Of a stretch of 64,000 nucleotides of DNA, positions 9,788 to 19,114 are shown in pieces. The stretch is from Sulfitobacter sp. S190 (GTDB lineage: Bacteria; Pseudomonadota; Alphaproteobacteria; Rhodobacterales; Rhodobacteraceae): the NCBI RefSeq assembly GCF_025141935.1, contig NZ_CP081120.1:868001-932000 (forward strand), in the 5' to 3' direction. The number at the start of each line of letters is the position of its first letter. Position 1 is the first letter of the stretch. The position numbers and the translations under genes are program-made. The notes under the pieces were generated by a model. The model was not told the DNA's origin. It was given only the letters and a program-made list of their open reading frames with translations, and made no database searches.

Positions 9788-10168
9788 TCAGGTTTCGTTC
9801 TGCGGCACCCCATCGTCCAGCGTGTAGTAGTCGCCCTTTCGGGCCACGAATATGTGCCGGGCGAGGGTGGTTCCGGTCTGGGTGTCAAAGGCCCCCATGC
9901 TGATCCCGATCCAGTCATGGAAATTCGGATCGAAGAAAAGCAGCGCGCCGCAGGTGTCGCAAAAGCCGCGTCTGACCTTGTCGGATGAGGCGTACCAGCG
10001 CAGCCTGTCTGCGCCTTTGATGCTGAGCTGGTCCTTATTCACATCCGTCGACACTTCGTAGTGACCGGACAATTTGCGGCAGGTCGTACAGTGGCAGGCG
10101 ACCGGATCGGGGAGGGTGCCCGACACTTCAAAGTGCACCGCGCCGCAATCGCATGATCCTTTATGCAT
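9788..10168 (-). CDS. GFA-domain (CENP-V/GFA) zinc-binding protein
   Basis: A 126-residue protein of the glutathione-dependent formaldehyde-activating (GFA) domain family. The zinc-binding cysteines are in [23 protein letters not shown] and [11 protein letters not shown], the exact family spacing. Many single-domain members do not react with formaldehyde and their substrate is unknown, so I give the domain and not a reaction. It overlaps the upstream DUF2087 gene by eight bases, and so is probably translationally coupled to it. Confidence 0.88.
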   Translation of the reverse strand: MHKGSCDCGAVHFEVSGTLPDPVACHCTTCRKLSGHYEVSTDVNKDQLSIKGADRLRWYASSDKVRRGFCDTCGALLFFDPNFHDWIGISMGAFDTQTGTTLARHIFVARKGDYYTLDDGVPQNET

Positions 10169-10709
10169 CGGGCATCTCCTTACGCTGCTTGTTGAGGCGT
10201 GCGAGAAGGGCGCGTGCTGTCGGGGTGGGTTCCTGCTCTACGCGCAGGTACTCCGACCCGTCCAGTTTGCGCGTGACCAACCCTGCGCCAACCAGATTCC
10301 GCCTGATCATCGCGGCGTCACCGAAATGGTGCAGGGTATTGAGCAGCGCGCTTATCTCGCGTTCTGCCAGCGGCGTCGACGCGGGTAGGGCGGCCCAGAA
10401 CATCCACAGGCCCAGATCCTGCACCGCGCGGCGCGATGGCCAGGTTTGCAGGCGTCCTTGGGCATCACATTGGTGCAGAAGCTTTTCCATGAGGCGGTAG
10501 TCGACCGGATCGGCGTCTGCTTTGGTTTCCAAACGCCCCCGCGCGGCCTGCGCGGAGCGAAGGTGCTGGAAGTTTCGAAAACCCGCTGAACGGGCAAGCA
10601 TGTTAAGCAGGCTCAGGTGTGACGGCGCCGCTTCGCCAAGTTCTTTGACGAGATTGCGCGCAAGGTCGGAAATATCCGGTGCGTGAAACGGGATGGGGGT
10701 TCTAGACAT
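10161..10709 (-). CDS. DUF2087 domain protein
   Basis: A 182-residue protein. The C-terminal part (about 85-165: LLHQCDAQGRLQTWPSRRAVQDLGLWMFWAAL...FGDAAMIRRNLVGAGLVTRKLDGSEYLRVE) fits the DUF2087 domain, a winged-helix-like module sometimes fused to transcription regulators. The N-terminal half is helical (DLARNLVKELGEAAPSHLSLLNMLARSAGFRNFQHLRS) with no recognised fold. I chose the ATG at 10709 with AAGGAC before it; a longer frame exists but runs through the rplY terminator. It shares eight bases with the GFA gene. Confidence 0.78.
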   Translation of the reverse strand: MSRTPIPFHAPDISDLARNLVKELGEAAPSHLSLLNMLARSAGFRNFQHLRSAQAARGRLETKADADPVDYRLMEKLLHQCDAQGRLQTWPSRRAVQDLGLWMFWAALPASTPLAEREISALLNTLHHFGDAAMIRRNLVGAGLVTRKLDGSEYLRVEQEPTPTARALLARLNKQRKEMPDA

Positions 10710-10907
10710 GTTTGGTCCTTGTCCGCCGCGAGAAATGTCGTTGGTCGCTGGCTTGACGACGCGGCATGAAACAAAGATCAAATGCTGTGTCTGAACGCAA
10801 ATAGGCAGGTTTAGCTGCCCCGTGACGGGACCAGCGACGCCTCGGTGAACTGCCGACCGTGCGTCAGGAATAGGATGCCGATCCCGGACGGGCAAGCGCA
10901 AATGCAA

Positions 10908-10935
10908 AACGGGGCCGCCCAATGGCGACCCCGTT
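10908..10935 (-). terminator. Rho-independent terminator of rplY
   Basis: A 12-base stem with one mismatch (10908-10919 against 10924-10935, loop CAAT). On the minus strand the stem ends in GTTTTG, so the T-run is short. It lies 28 bases after the rplY stop codon. Confidence 0.75.
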
Positions 10936-10962
10936 GCGAGTTTTCAGTCGTACCCGAAAGGA

Positions 10963-11628
10963 TCAATCGTCGGCTTGCTCGCCGTTCGGGGGATCCATTT
11001 CTGTGGTTGGCACTTCGTCGGCCGCAACTTCTTCGTCGTCGTCGGATTGCGATGCCAGACCGGAAGGCGCCGAGATCTGTGCGATCACGAAATCACGGTC
11101 GATCGTGGGCTTGGAGCCCGCGGGCAGCTTGACGTTGGAAATCGTTGCGTTGTCGCCGATTTCCAGCTCCGACACATCAACGGTGATGCTTTCGGGAATG
11201 TCGGATGCGGTCACAACCAGTTCGACTTCGGGACGTACCAGTGTCAGAACGCCACCTTTTTTCAAACCGGGCGATACATCTTCGCCGGTCACGTCCACGT
11301 TGATGAACAGGTTGATCTTGGTGGTGCGACGCAGGCGCAGGAAGTCAACGTGCGTCGGCAGGTCCTTGACGATGTGGCGCTGCACATCGCGGCAGATCAC
11401 ACGTACGTCTTCTTGGCCTTCGACCTTCAGGTTGAACAGGGTCGACTTGAAGCGGCCCTTCTTCAGCATGGTGAACAGTTTGTTGAAAGGAATGTTGATC
11501 GGCAGCGGCTCTTTGTCACCACCAAAAACAATCCCGGGAACCATGCCATCGCGGCGTGCCTGACGAGCGGCGCCCTTGCCTGTCCCCGTCCGTTCCAAGG
11601 CTTCAAGATCAGGAATCTCTCCGGCCAT
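10963..11628 (-). CDS. rplY: 50S ribosomal protein L25 / general stress protein Ctc
   Basis: The product is the long, two-domain TL5/Ctc type of L25, which binds 5S rRNA. The N-terminal 5S-binding domain (about residues 5-95) includes [17 protein letters not shown] and HVDFLRL; the C-terminal beta domain (about 100-185) includes VPVxF-like [33 protein letters not shown]. An acidic tail ([11 protein letters not shown]) ends the 221-residue protein. The ATG at 11628 is chosen because GGAGAT stands just before it. A good terminator follows. rplY and pth are neighbours in many Alphaproteobacteria; here two small genes separate them. Confidence 0.96.
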   Translation of the reverse strand: MAGEIPDLEALERTGTGKGAARQARRDGMVPGIVFGGDKEPLPINIPFNKLFTMLKKGRFKSTLFNLKVEGQEDVRVICRDVQRHIVKDLPTHVDFLRLRRTTKINLFINVDVTGEDVSPGLKKGGVLTLVRPEVELVVTASDIPESITVDVSELEIGDNATISNVKLPAGSKPTIDRDFVIAQISAPSGLASQSDDDEEVAADEVPTTEMDPPNGEQADD

Positions 11629-11776
11629 ATTAATCTCCAATGTGTTTAGGGCGGGAATCCTCCAAGGCTGTATTCCCGCGTGAAGTCGTGCCTATAGACG
11701 GGAATCTGCCGTCTGAAAAGACCAAAAAGCGCGGCGCGTCTTGCATGGGCGCGATCCGCGTGACAAGCCGGACAAC

Positions 11777-12937
11777 ATGAGCTTTGTGAACGACATTTAT
11801 CTCTCGCGCAAACCGCTTGGCGGCTTTGTTGCCATCGGGTTGGCGTGGTCAGCGTATTTCGCCCAGATGCCTGTCATCAAATCGGGTGTCGATGCGTCTG
11901 ACGGGGCGTACGGGATCGCCGTTTTATGGGCCTCTTTCGGGGCTGTGGCGGCGATGTGGCTGGCCCCGTTGGCGGCCAATCGCGCGGGGCGCTACGCGGT
12001 TCCTGTGGGGATCGCGCTGATCATGGTCGGGATCATGGGCGCGGGCATGGTGCCGACACTGTGGGGGCTTGCGATCATGCTGGTGCTGCTTTCTGGCGGA
12101 TCGGGCATCGTTGACGTCCTCATCAATGCCGAAGTCGCCGACATCGAAGCGCAGACAGACCGGTCCCTGATGAACCTCAACCACGGGCTTTACTCGCTGT
12201 CCTATGCCGCGTCGGCGATTGTCGTCGGCGCATTGCGCGAGGCCGGCTGGACGCCTGTTGAAGTATTCTCGGCGCTGATGGCGTTGTTTGTCCTTTTGAT
12301 GTGGACCACGACGGGACGCTCGGTGGAGCTCGATGACAAGGAGATACTGCCAGACGGCGTGCGGTTGCCTTCCGGGCTGATCTGGCTGGCCGGGATCGTC
12401 ATCTTTTTTGCGTTTCTGACCGAAGCTGCCTCGGAAAGCTGGTCGGCGCTGCATATTGAGCGTGGATTGGGCGGGTCGGCGCAGCAAGGCGCATTGGGTC
12501 CTGCGATGCTGGGTCTGATGATGGGGGTCGGGCGTTTATCCGGCCATGCCGTGGCGCGGTATGTGCCAGAGGTGACGTTGATGGTGATTTGTTGCCTGAT
12601 CACGGCGGCGGGACTGGTCGGTGCCGCGCTCGCCCCGACAGTTCTGGTGGCGCTTTTGTCGTTTTCGGTCGCGGGGTTGGGGGTATCGGTCGTGGGGCCA
12701 CTGACATTGGCCATTGCCGGTCGGTCGGTTCCCAAATCGATCCGCCTCGCCGTCATCAGCCGCGTATCGGTGCTCGGCTATGGCGCGTTTTTCTTCGGCC
12801 CACCCCTGATGGGGCTGATTTCGGAAGGGTATTCGCTCTCGACATCGTTTCTCACGGTCGCGGTTGTGATTGCCGTGGTGGCAGTCACCCTCGTGCCGCT
12901 TTTGGGGCGCTATCGGCGCATCCGGGTGGAGGTCTAG
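11777..12937 (+). CDS. MFS transporter
   Basis: A 386-residue, 12-helix major facilitator protein. The first helix region (LGGFVAIGLAWSAYFAQMPVIKSG) and the loop between helices 2 and 3 (APLAANRAGRYAVP) fit the family, although the loop is a weak version of the GxLaDrxGrr signature. The frame is open from 11741, but the ATG at 11777 (MSFVNDIYLSRKPLGG) gives a normal short cytoplasmic N-terminus. The substrate is unknown. Its stop codon overlaps that of the convergent sulfotransferase-like gene in the palindrome CTAG (12934-12937), so the two genes have no space for a separate terminator. Confidence 0.85.
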   Translation: MSFVNDIYLSRKPLGGFVAIGLAWSAYFAQMPVIKSGVDASDGAYGIAVLWASFGAVAAMWLAPLAANRAGRYAVPVGIALIMVGIMGAGMVPTLWGLAIMLVLLSGGSGIVDVLINAEVADIEAQTDRSLMNLNHGLYSLSYAASAIVVGALREAGWTPVEVFSALMALFVLLMWTTTGRSVELDDKEILPDGVRLPSGLIWLAGIVIFFAFLTEAASESWSALHIERGLGGSAQQGALGPAMLGLMMGVGRLSGHAVARYVPEVTLMVICCLITAAGLVGAALAPTVLVALLSFSVAGLGVSVVGPLTLAIAGRSVPKSIRLAVISRVSVLGYGAFFFGPPLMGLISEGYSLSTSFLTVAVVIAVVAVTLVPLLGRYRRIRVEV

Positions 12938-13518
12938 GCCCGCAAATGACCGCCCGCAGAAATGATGCGTGCGTGCAGGGCAATTTCATCCGCGTAGGCG
13001 CCGTTGAAGGCGGCAAGCGTATCGTCCGAAATCGGCGTGGGTGCATCAGGCGATACATTGAGCGGCTTGAAGCGGATATCAGCCTCCATGCGTGCGCACA
13101 GAAAGGCGCGCAGGACCGTCTGTTTTTCGTAAGAGAACAGATGGTCGATGGCTGGCTGATCGCGGCTGTCTGTCACGAAGTTCCATTGGCTGCCGATCTG
13201 CGCCCAGTCGGGCGGGTTGTCCGCCAGTGCGGCTTGTACGAAACCGTCGAAATCCACGGCAAGGTCGGCGGCACGGTACCTGTACCAACTGCGCAAGTGG
13301 TCCAGCGGTGCGCGTACAACCGCCATCGTTTCGGGGCGCAAGTCAAATTCAGACGCGAGAAAGGGCGCGACCTTCCGCCGGTAACGCCGTAGGGGCATGT
13401 GCTTGCGGTGTTTGTAGAACGCGATATCCGCCCACGGTTTCAGAGCGGCCTCCATCGCGGTGGAGCCGGTTTTCGGCACCGACAGCAATACGAGGTTCTG
13501 CTGGGAAAAGACCAGCAT
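12934..13518 (-). CDS. Sulfotransferase-family protein
   Basis: A 194-residue protein with the 5'-phosphosulfate-binding loop SVPKTGSTAME (about residues 13-23), the hallmark of PAPS-dependent sulfotransferases. A region resembling the 3'-phosphate-binding motif is MAVVRAPLDHLRSWYRYRA (about 65-83), with the expected R...P...S order. It is shorter than most Golgi-type enzymes, so it may be a minimal bacterial member; the acceptor is unknown. The start codon overlaps the stop of the upstream flavoenzyme gene by one base (TGATG), indicating coupled translation. Confidence 0.8.
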   Translation of the reverse strand: MLVFSQQNLVLLSVPKTGSTAMEAALKPWADIAFYKHRKHMPLRRYRRKVAPFLASEFDLRPETMAVVRAPLDHLRSWYRYRAADLAVDFDGFVQAALADNPPDWAQIGSQWNFVTDSRDQPAIDHLFSYEKQTVLRAFLCARMEADIRFKPLNVSPDAPTPISDDTLAAFNGAYADEIALHARIISAGGHLRA

Positions 13519-14684
13519 CAGTCCTGCCAGTCACCTTCAAAGTTCTTCGGGACAAGCAGGTTGTGACGCCCCAAATCGGCGACGGCGGTTTCGCCACATA
13601 GCGCCATCGTGACATCCAGCTCCTTGTGGATGACTTCCAACGCGCGTGTCACGCCCTCTTGGCCCATCGCACCCAGACCGTAGATGAATGCCCGTCCGAT
13701 ATACGTGCCCTTCGCACCCATCGCGAGTGCCTTGAGCACGTCCTGACCGGACCTGATACCGCTGTCGAGGTGGACTTCGACCTGATCGCCGACAGCATCC
13801 AGGATCGCGGGCAGCGCGCGGATCGAACTCAGCGCACCGTCCAGCTGCCGGCCACCGTGGTTGGACACGATGATGGCGTCGGCGCCGACCTTCAACGCCA
13901 TCTTTGCGTCCTCCGCGTCGAGTATGCCCTTAAGGATCACCTTGCCGCCCCATTGCTCCTTGATCTTGGCGATCTTGTCCCAGTCAAGGCTCGGGTCAAA
14001 CTGTTCGGCGGTCCACGCGCTTAGATCACCTGCATCCGAGATGTTGTCCACATGACCGACGATGTTGCCGAAATTGCGCCGTTGTGCCTGCAACATCCCT
14101 ATGCCCCAACGCCATTTGGTCGCGAGGTTCGCGATCGAACTCGGCGTGAGCTTGGGCGGGGCGGAGAGGCCGTTCTTGATATCCTTGTGGCGTTGCCCGA
14201 GGATTTGCAGATCGAGTGTGATCACAAGCGCCGAGCATTTTGCCGCGCGGGCCCGCTCGATGAGGCGGCTCACGTATTCGGTGTCGCGCATTGTATAAAG
14301 CTGGAACCAGAAAGGCTTGTGCGTGGCGGCGGCGACGTCCTCGATCGAATTGATAGACATGGTCGACAGGGTGAACGGAACCCCGAACGCCTCGGCGGCA
14401 CGTGCTGCTTTGATTTCGCCATCCGCGTGCTGCATGCCGGTGAGTCCGACGGGCGCGAGCGCAACAGGCATTGCCACCTGCTGCCCGATCATCCGGCTTT
14501 GCGTGGTGCGGCCGGTCATATCAACCGCCACCCTCTGGCGCAATCTGATCTGGTCGAAATCGGACGTGTTCTCGCGGAATGTCTGCTCTGTCCAGCTGCC
14601 GCTTTCTGCATAATCGTAGAACATCCGAGGCACCCGGCGTGCGTGCAGCTTCTTGAGGTCTTCGATATTGGTAATCACGGGCAT
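13518..14684 (-). CDS. lldD: FMN-dependent alpha-hydroxy-acid dehydrogenase (L-lactate dehydrogenase-like)
   Basis: A 388-residue TIM-barrel flavoprotein of the FMN-dependent alpha-hydroxy-acid dehydrogenase family. The conserved catalytic His/Arg are in SNHGGRQLDGA. Other family motifs are the N-terminal FYDYAESGSWTE, PVALAPVGLTGM, FWFQLYTMRD, ALVITLDLQILGQR and DSGIRSGQDVLKALAMGAKGTYIGRAF. L-lactate oxidation to pyruvate with quinone or cytochrome as acceptor is the best guess; glycolate- or mandelate-type substrates remain possible. I prefer the ATG at 14684 (MPVITNIEDLKK), preceded by GGCGGAGA, to the ATG at 14708. The sulfotransferase-like gene follows directly. Confidence 0.88.
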   Translation of the reverse strand: MPVITNIEDLKKLHARRVPRMFYDYAESGSWTEQTFRENTSDFDQIRLRQRVAVDMTGRTTQSRMIGQQVAMPVALAPVGLTGMQHADGEIKAARAAEAFGVPFTLSTMSINSIEDVAAATHKPFWFQLYTMRDTEYVSRLIERARAAKCSALVITLDLQILGQRHKDIKNGLSAPPKLTPSSIANLATKWRWGIGMLQAQRRNFGNIVGHVDNISDAGDLSAWTAEQFDPSLDWDKIAKIKEQWGGKVILKGILDAEDAKMALKVGADAIIVSNHGGRQLDGALSSIRALPAILDAVGDQVEVHLDSGIRSGQDVLKALAMGAKGTYIGRAFIYGLGAMGQEGVTRALEVIHKELDVTMALCGETAVADLGRHNLLVPKNFEGDWQD

Positions 14685-14892
14685 GGGAGTCTCCGCCGAA
14701 TTGGTCATGTTTGTTTACCAATTCATCGGATTTAGATCAACGTGTTTTCATCACGCCTGCGCCTGAAGTGTCGCAAACGCGCTGGATAGCCAGCCGTGGT
14801 CACATATTGCGCCCATGGGTCATGACGAATTTAAAGAAGGATTTTAAACAATTATTAGTAACGCCGCGCGTCGAAGTGCGCGCGCCATACCG

Positions 14893-15684
14893 TCAGGTGT
14901 CGTGCGCGCCATCCGCAAGCGTTTTGACAAATGCCAGCACATTTTCTGCGCTGTTGCCCTCCGCAATCTTGCTCACGATGGCCGAGCCCACAACGACGCC
15001 GTCTGCGACATCCGCGATTGCGCGGGCCTTGGCAGGGGTGTTGACCCCGAACCCGACGATGACGGGCAGTTTGCTGGCGGCCTGAATGCGCGCGACTTCG
15101 GGCGCCACATCGGTTGCTTCCGCTTCTGCGGCACCGGTGATGCCGGTGATGGACACGTAGTAGACAAAACCGGACGTGTTTTGCGCCACACGGGGCAGGC
15201 GGCGATCATCGGTTGTCGGCGTGGCCAAACGGATAAAATTGAGGCCCGCGGCTTGCGCCGGCACGCACAGTTCTTCGTCTTCTTCGGGTGGAAGATCCAC
15301 GACAATAAGACCGTCAATGCCCGCGTTCTTTGCGGCGACGAGAAACGCGTCCACGCCCATCGAATAGATCGGGTTGTAATAGCCCATCAGAACGATCGGC
15401 GTGGTGTCGTCCTGCTTGCGGAATTCGCTTGCCAGCTCAAGCGTGCGCTTCAGGGTCATACCCGCCTCGAGCGCGCGCTGACCGGCCAGCTGGATTGTCG
15501 GGCCATCGGCCATCGGGTCGGTAAAGGGCAGGCCCAGTTCGATGACATCGACGCCTGCGGCAGGCAGTCCTTTGACAATCTCGAGCGAGGTGTCGAAATC
15601 GGGATCACCCGCCATCACGTATGAAACGAACGCCTTCTGGCCCCGCGCCTTGAGGTCGGCGAATTTTGCGTCAATACGGGTCAT
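14893..15684 (-). CDS. trpA: Tryptophan synthase alpha subunit
   Basis: TrpA cleaves indole-3-glycerol phosphate to indole and glyceraldehyde-3-phosphate and passes indole to TrpB. The 263-residue TIM barrel has the catalytic Glu in [16 protein letters not shown], the catalytic Asp in [16 protein letters not shown], the loop-6 region [11 protein letters not shown] and the phosphate-binding [13 protein letters not shown] and [10 protein letters not shown]. The ATG at 15684 ([15 protein letters not shown]) matches other TrpA starts; the longer frame is an upstream overrun. It is oriented opposite to trpB and lies 9.2 kb away. Confidence 0.97.
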   Translation of the reverse strand: MTRIDAKFADLKARGQKAFVSYVMAGDPDFDTSLEIVKGLPAAGVDVIELGLPFTDPMADGPTIQLAGQRALEAGMTLKRTLELASEFRKQDDTTPIVLMGYYNPIYSMGVDAFLVAAKNAGIDGLIVVDLPPEEDEELCVPAQAAGLNFIRLATPTTDDRRLPRVAQNTSGFVYYVSITGITGAAEAEATDVAPEVARIQAASKLPVIVGFGVNTPAKARAIADVADGVVVGSAIVSKIAEGNSAENVLAFVKTLADGAHDT

Positions 15685-15860
15685 ATCCGGTGCCTTTCCT
15701 TGCGTCTGTGCTGCAATGCCCAAATCACGCGGAGAAATCAATCCACTGCATGCGCCGGGACTGTAGTTTCGCGCAGGCGCAGGCGGCCGGATCGCGGTTT
15801 TTATCGCGCCGTCACAGGACAAGGGGGTGAACCCGCGCAAATTGCTTCTATATGTGGTGT

Positions 15861-16073
15861 ATGAATTATCTACTCGCCATCGTGCTGCCACCGCTTTCCA
15901 TCCTGCTGACGGGCCATCCGATCCTCGGCATCGTGATATTTCTGATCTGGATTCCCGCTCTGCTTTTCACGGGCGGGCTGACCCATCCGATGTTCATACT
16001 GCTGGCGTGGTTCTTGATATTCTCGTCACGCGAACGCCGTGCGCGGGCGCAGGACTTGCGCCGCGACCGCTGA
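15861..16073 (+). CDS. Small YqaE/PMP3-like membrane protein
   Basis: A 70-residue protein with two hydrophobic helices (about 3-32 and 41-58) and a strongly basic C-terminus ([16 protein letters not shown]). The pattern [15 protein letters not shown]...[14 protein letters not shown] resembles the YqaE/PMP3 proteolipid family (UPF0057), which in yeast and plants affects membrane potential and salt tolerance. The resemblance is by eye; the second half diverges. The inner ATG at 15861 is preferred to 15852 because it starts the family motif. It lies 38 bases before ychF on the same strand. Confidence 0.6.
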   Translation: MNYLLAIVLPPLSILLTGHPILGIVIFLIWIPALLFTGGLTHPMFILLAWFLIFSSRERRARAQDLRRDR

Positions 16074-16111
16074 CACCCTAGGACAGCCCAAACGCAGCAA
16101 GAGGTGTCGTC

Positions 16112-17209
16112 ATGGGTTTCAAAATGGGTATCGTGGGTCTGCCGAATGTGGGTAAGTCGACCCTTTTCAACGCGCTGACCCGTACAGCGGCAGCGCAGGC
16201 GGCAAATTTTCCGTTTTGCACGATTGAGCCGAATGTCGGCGAAGTCGCCGTTCCCGATGCGCGCCTCGACAAACTTGCCGCGATCGCCCAATCGAAATCC
16301 ATCATCCCGACCCGCATGACATTTGTCGATATCGCGGGGTTGGTCAAAGGCGCCTCGAAGGGCGAGGGGTTGGGCAATCAGTTCCTTGCCAACATCCGCG
16401 AGGTCGACGCGATCGCGCACGTGCTGCGGTGTTTCGAAGACGGCGATGTGACCCACGTCGAAGGGCGGGTCGATCCTGTCGCGGACGCCGAAACCATCGA
16501 CACCGAACTGATGCTGGCCGATATCGAATCCATCGAGAAGCGGCTGCAGAATATCGTGCGCAAGGTGCGGGGCGGTGACAAGGAAGCGGTACAGCAGGAA
16601 CGCCTGATGAAAATGGCGCTGGAAGTGCTCGAAGCCGGCAAGCCTGCACGCGTCGTTGATGTCGACGATGAAGACGCCAAGGCATGGCGGATGCTGCAAC
16701 TGCTGACCACAAAGCCTGTCCTGTACGTATGCAACGTCGGTGAAGCAGAAGCCGCCGAGGGGAATGAACATTCCGCCAAGGTCGCCGAGATGGCCGCCGC
16801 TCAGGGCAACAGCCATGTCATCATCTCGGCCCAGATCGAGGAAGAGATCAGTCAGCTCGAAGAGGACGAGGCCGAGATGTTCCTGTCCGAGATGGGACTG
16901 GAGGAGGCGGGCCTCGACCGTCTGATCCGCGCAGGCTACGAGCTGTTGCACCTCGAGACCTATTTTACAGTCGGCCCGAAAGAGGCCCGCGCCTGGACGA
17001 TCAAATCAGGCACGTCCGCGCCCAAGGCTGCCGGTGTCATCCACGGTGATTTCGAAAAGGGTTTCATCCGCGCCGAGACAATCGCCTATGACGATTTTGT
17101 ATCTCTCGGAGGCGAGGGGCCAGCGAAAGAAGCCGGTAAGATGCGGGCCGAGGGAAAGGCCTATACGGTCAAGGACGGCGACGTTTTGCACTTTCTTTTC
17201 AACACCTAG
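16112..17209 (+). CDS. ychF: Redox-regulated ATPase YchF (OLA1 family)
   Basis: YchF is an Obg-family P-loop protein that prefers ATP, binds ribosomes and responds to oxidative stress. The 365-residue product has G1 GLPNVGKST (residues 9-17), G3 DIAGLVKGASKGEGLGN with the non-glutamine residue expected of YchF, an altered specificity motif in place of NKxD, and the C-terminal TGS domain ending DGDVLHFLFNT. Length and termini are exactly as usual. A loose hairpin (17217-17247) follows and may end transcription before the tRNA gene. Confidence 0.97.
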   Translation: MGFKMGIVGLPNVGKSTLFNALTRTAAAQAANFPFCTIEPNVGEVAVPDARLDKLAAIAQSKSIIPTRMTFVDIAGLVKGASKGEGLGNQFLANIREVDAIAHVLRCFEDGDVTHVEGRVDPVADAETIDTELMLADIESIEKRLQNIVRKVRGGDKEAVQQERLMKMALEVLEAGKPARVVDVDDEDAKAWRMLQLLTTKPVLYVCNVGEAEAAEGNEHSAKVAEMAAAQGNSHVIISAQIEEEISQLEEDEAEMFLSEMGLEEAGLDRLIRAGYELLHLETYFTVGPKEARAWTIKSGTSAPKAAGVIHGDFEKGFIRAETIAYDDFVSLGGEGPAKEAGKMRAEGKAYTVKDGDVLHFLFNT

Positions 17210-17332
17210 CAGGCGCGCTGAACCGCCTCGCACGGTTGCGGTTTCAGCCGTCTGAACCGAACGCGCGACAGTAAAGTATTTTCCCCCACAAACCCCTTGC
17301 CCTCCATCCAGACCAACCATATACGGGTCGAC

Positions 17333-17422
17333 GGAGACGTGGCCGAGTGGTCGAAGGCGCTCCCCTGCTAAGGGAGTAGGCCCGGAAGGGTCTCGAGGGT
17401 TCGAATCCCTTCGTCTCCGCCA
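17333..17422 (+). tRNA. tRNA-Ser, anticodon GCT
   Basis: A class II tRNA with acceptor GGAGACG (17333-17339) paired to CGTCTCC (17412-17418), discriminator G and an encoded CCA. The anticodon arm CTCCCCTGCTAAGGGAG carries GCT, reading AGC/AGU serine codons. A long variable arm (TAGGCCCGGAAGGGTCTCGA region) and T-loop GGTTCGAATCCC are present. Its 3' 17 bases are repeated at 20833-20849, so it served as the integration site of the neighbouring element and was left intact. Confidence 0.97.
17406..17422 (+). repeat. attL, within the tRNA-Ser 3' end
   Basis: TCCCTTCGTCTCCGCCA, from the T-arm to the CCA end of tRNA-Ser(GCT). It is identical to 20833-20849, as expected for the crossover core of a tRNA-targeting integrase. 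Confidence 0.85.
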
Positions 17423-17435
17423 TAACCTTCTAAAA

Positions 17436-17446
17436 CAATGACTTAG
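17436..17446 (+). repeat. 11-bp repeat inside attL (possible integrase arm site)
   Basis: CAATGACTTAG, 13 bases inside the left crossover repeat. The same 11 bases occur at 20807-20817 in the same orientation, 15 bases inside the right crossover repeat. A paired motif near both att cores suits an integrase or accessory-protein binding site. Confidence 0.45.
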
Positions 17447-17461
17447 AAGTAGGGCAATCAA

Positions 17462-19066
17462 GTGCGACACAAAGTGGAGCACACGCCCATGAAGCTGTCA
17501 GCCTACCTTTCCCCGTCACGACACGGCGTCTACTATTTTCGGTTCCCTCTTCCTAACTTTGGGAACACAGGACGTTGCACTGTCAGAATATCTCTCAGAA
17601 CAAAATGCCCTCACCGGGCTGGCGATTTGGCTCGGTATCTTGCATCTTGCGGGCGATTGGTTCGGGATAACAAGACGTTGGCAAGGCTTAGACAAGATCA
17701 AATGCGGGACATGGTGCGCAGCTACTTTGCTAAAGCACTGGACGGATATGTTTCGCGATTGAATGACACCGGCTGGCCAGACCAGCAGCTTAACCTTCTC
17801 AAACAGGAACTGGACGTGCATGAGGACGCCATAGGCGGCTTTGATGATCTGTCTGATCTTTACCTTGATGCAGGGAACATAGAGGGTTTCCGCGCCTCAG
17901 CGGGGCTCTCCGACGATGACTGGGCCGAAAATGAGTCTGACCTGCGCCGAGAACTGCGCAAGGCCCGCCGGGATCAGATTAAAGCGTTTCTATGCCGTGC
18001 TGAGAGCCTTGAGGGCTTTTCCTTCACAGAACCTGCCCAGACAGCGCCCGCACCACCACAGGCCCGCTCTGCGTCTCTGGGCGATGCCTACGCAGATTTC
18101 ATGGCAGAGCATCAGCATTGGTCAGATCAGATGGCCAAGAAGGCGCGGGGTTTTCTTGCCGTGTTGTTGGAGTATTTTGGTCAAGACCGCCTTATGGCTG
18201 ATATCACGCGAAACGACGCAAGCGAGTTGAAGAAGGTCGTTCAGGCTTTACCTGTAAACCGGAACACCAAGCCTGAAACCAGACACTTGCCATTAATGGA
18301 AGCCATAGAGATTACGGGCGTTCAGAAGGTCTCAGTTGAGACTGTCAACAATCACTTGGCTATGTTCTTTCGTTTCTGGGACTGGGCTGAACGGCACGGC
18401 CATGCGCCCCATAAGTTGTTCGAGGGCATGAAAGTTGCCAAGGCAAAGCGAGCTAAGAGTGGGCGTAAAGCCTACACGAAAGCGCAGACTGCCAAACTAT
18501 ATGCAGAATTGACTGAAAACCACGCAGGTCTTGTTAAGAAAGATGATCACAAATGGGGATCACTACTGGGCTTGTACACAGGTGCAAGGTTGAATGAGAT
18601 CGCACAGCTTGAACATGGCGACATCGGCCAAGAAGATGGTATTTGGTTCATCAACATCACAGATGATGGTGACAACAAGAAGCGCGTGAAGGCTAATGCC
18701 AGCAGGCGCAAAGTGCCTATCCACTCTGAACTCATCCGTTTGGGATTTCTTGATTGGGTGGCAACAAAAGCCAACGAGCCGCGCTTGTTTATGACGTTCA
18801 GCTATGACCAAAAAGACGGATACGGACGCAACCTTGGTCGCTGGTTCAACACTCGCTTTCTGACAGGCTTAGGAAGTAAAGAAGATGGGCTGGTATTTCA
18901 TAGCCTGAGACACACAGCTGTCACACGTATGCGTCAAGCAGGTGTTGAATTAGCACTTGTTCAGGAGATTGTTGGTCACGAACGGGGCAGTGTGACGGAT
19001 GGATATTTTGGTGAGGGATACACTTTAGCTCAGAAACGAGACGCTATTAAGAAATTCAAGGTTTAG
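17462..19066 (+). CDS. Tyrosine recombinase (integrase) of the tRNA-Ser element
   Basis: A 534-residue site-specific recombinase beginning 39 bases after the tRNA. The catalytic set is complete: Arg376 in TGARLNEIAQLEHGD, His480/Arg483 in HSLRHTAVTRMR, His506 in VGHERGSV and nucleophile Tyr515 in TDGYFGEGY. The N-terminal part starts with a short beta motif (HGVYYFRFPLP) seen in DUF6538-type integrases, then a helical region and a SAM-like core-binding domain (about 190-300). The GTG at 17462 or the ATG at 17489 (MKLSAYLSPSRHG) could be the start; the second leaves the whole recognisable protein. Codons are more AT-rich than in neighbouring genes. It should mediate integration into, and perhaps excision from, the tRNA-Ser site. 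Confidence 0.93.
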   Translation: MRHKVEHTPMKLSAYLSPSRHGVYYFRFPLPNFGNTGRCTVRISLRTKCPHRAGDLARYLASCGRLVRDNKTLARLRQDQMRDMVRSYFAKALDGYVSRLNDTGWPDQQLNLLKQELDVHEDAIGGFDDLSDLYLDAGNIEGFRASAGLSDDDWAENESDLRRELRKARRDQIKAFLCRAESLEGFSFTEPAQTAPAPPQARSASLGDAYADFMAEHQHWSDQMAKKARGFLAVLLEYFGQDRLMADITRNDASELKKVVQALPVNRNTKPETRHLPLMEAIEITGVQKVSVETVNNHLAMFFRFWDWAERHGHAPHKLFEGMKVAKAKRAKSGRKAYTKAQTAKLYAELTENHAGLVKKDDHKWGSLLGLYTGARLNEIAQLEHGDIGQEDGIWFINITDDGDNKKRVKANASRRKVPIHSELIRLGFLDWVATKANEPRLFMTFSYDQKDGYGRNLGRWFNTRFLTGLGSKEDGLVFHSLRHTAVTRMRQAGVELALVQEIVGHERGSVTDGYFGEGYTLAQKRDAIKKFKV

Positions 19067-19114
19067 CGTGTAAGGTTCCGCCAGATACATTGAATTTCCT
19101 GCTGAGAGCACACT

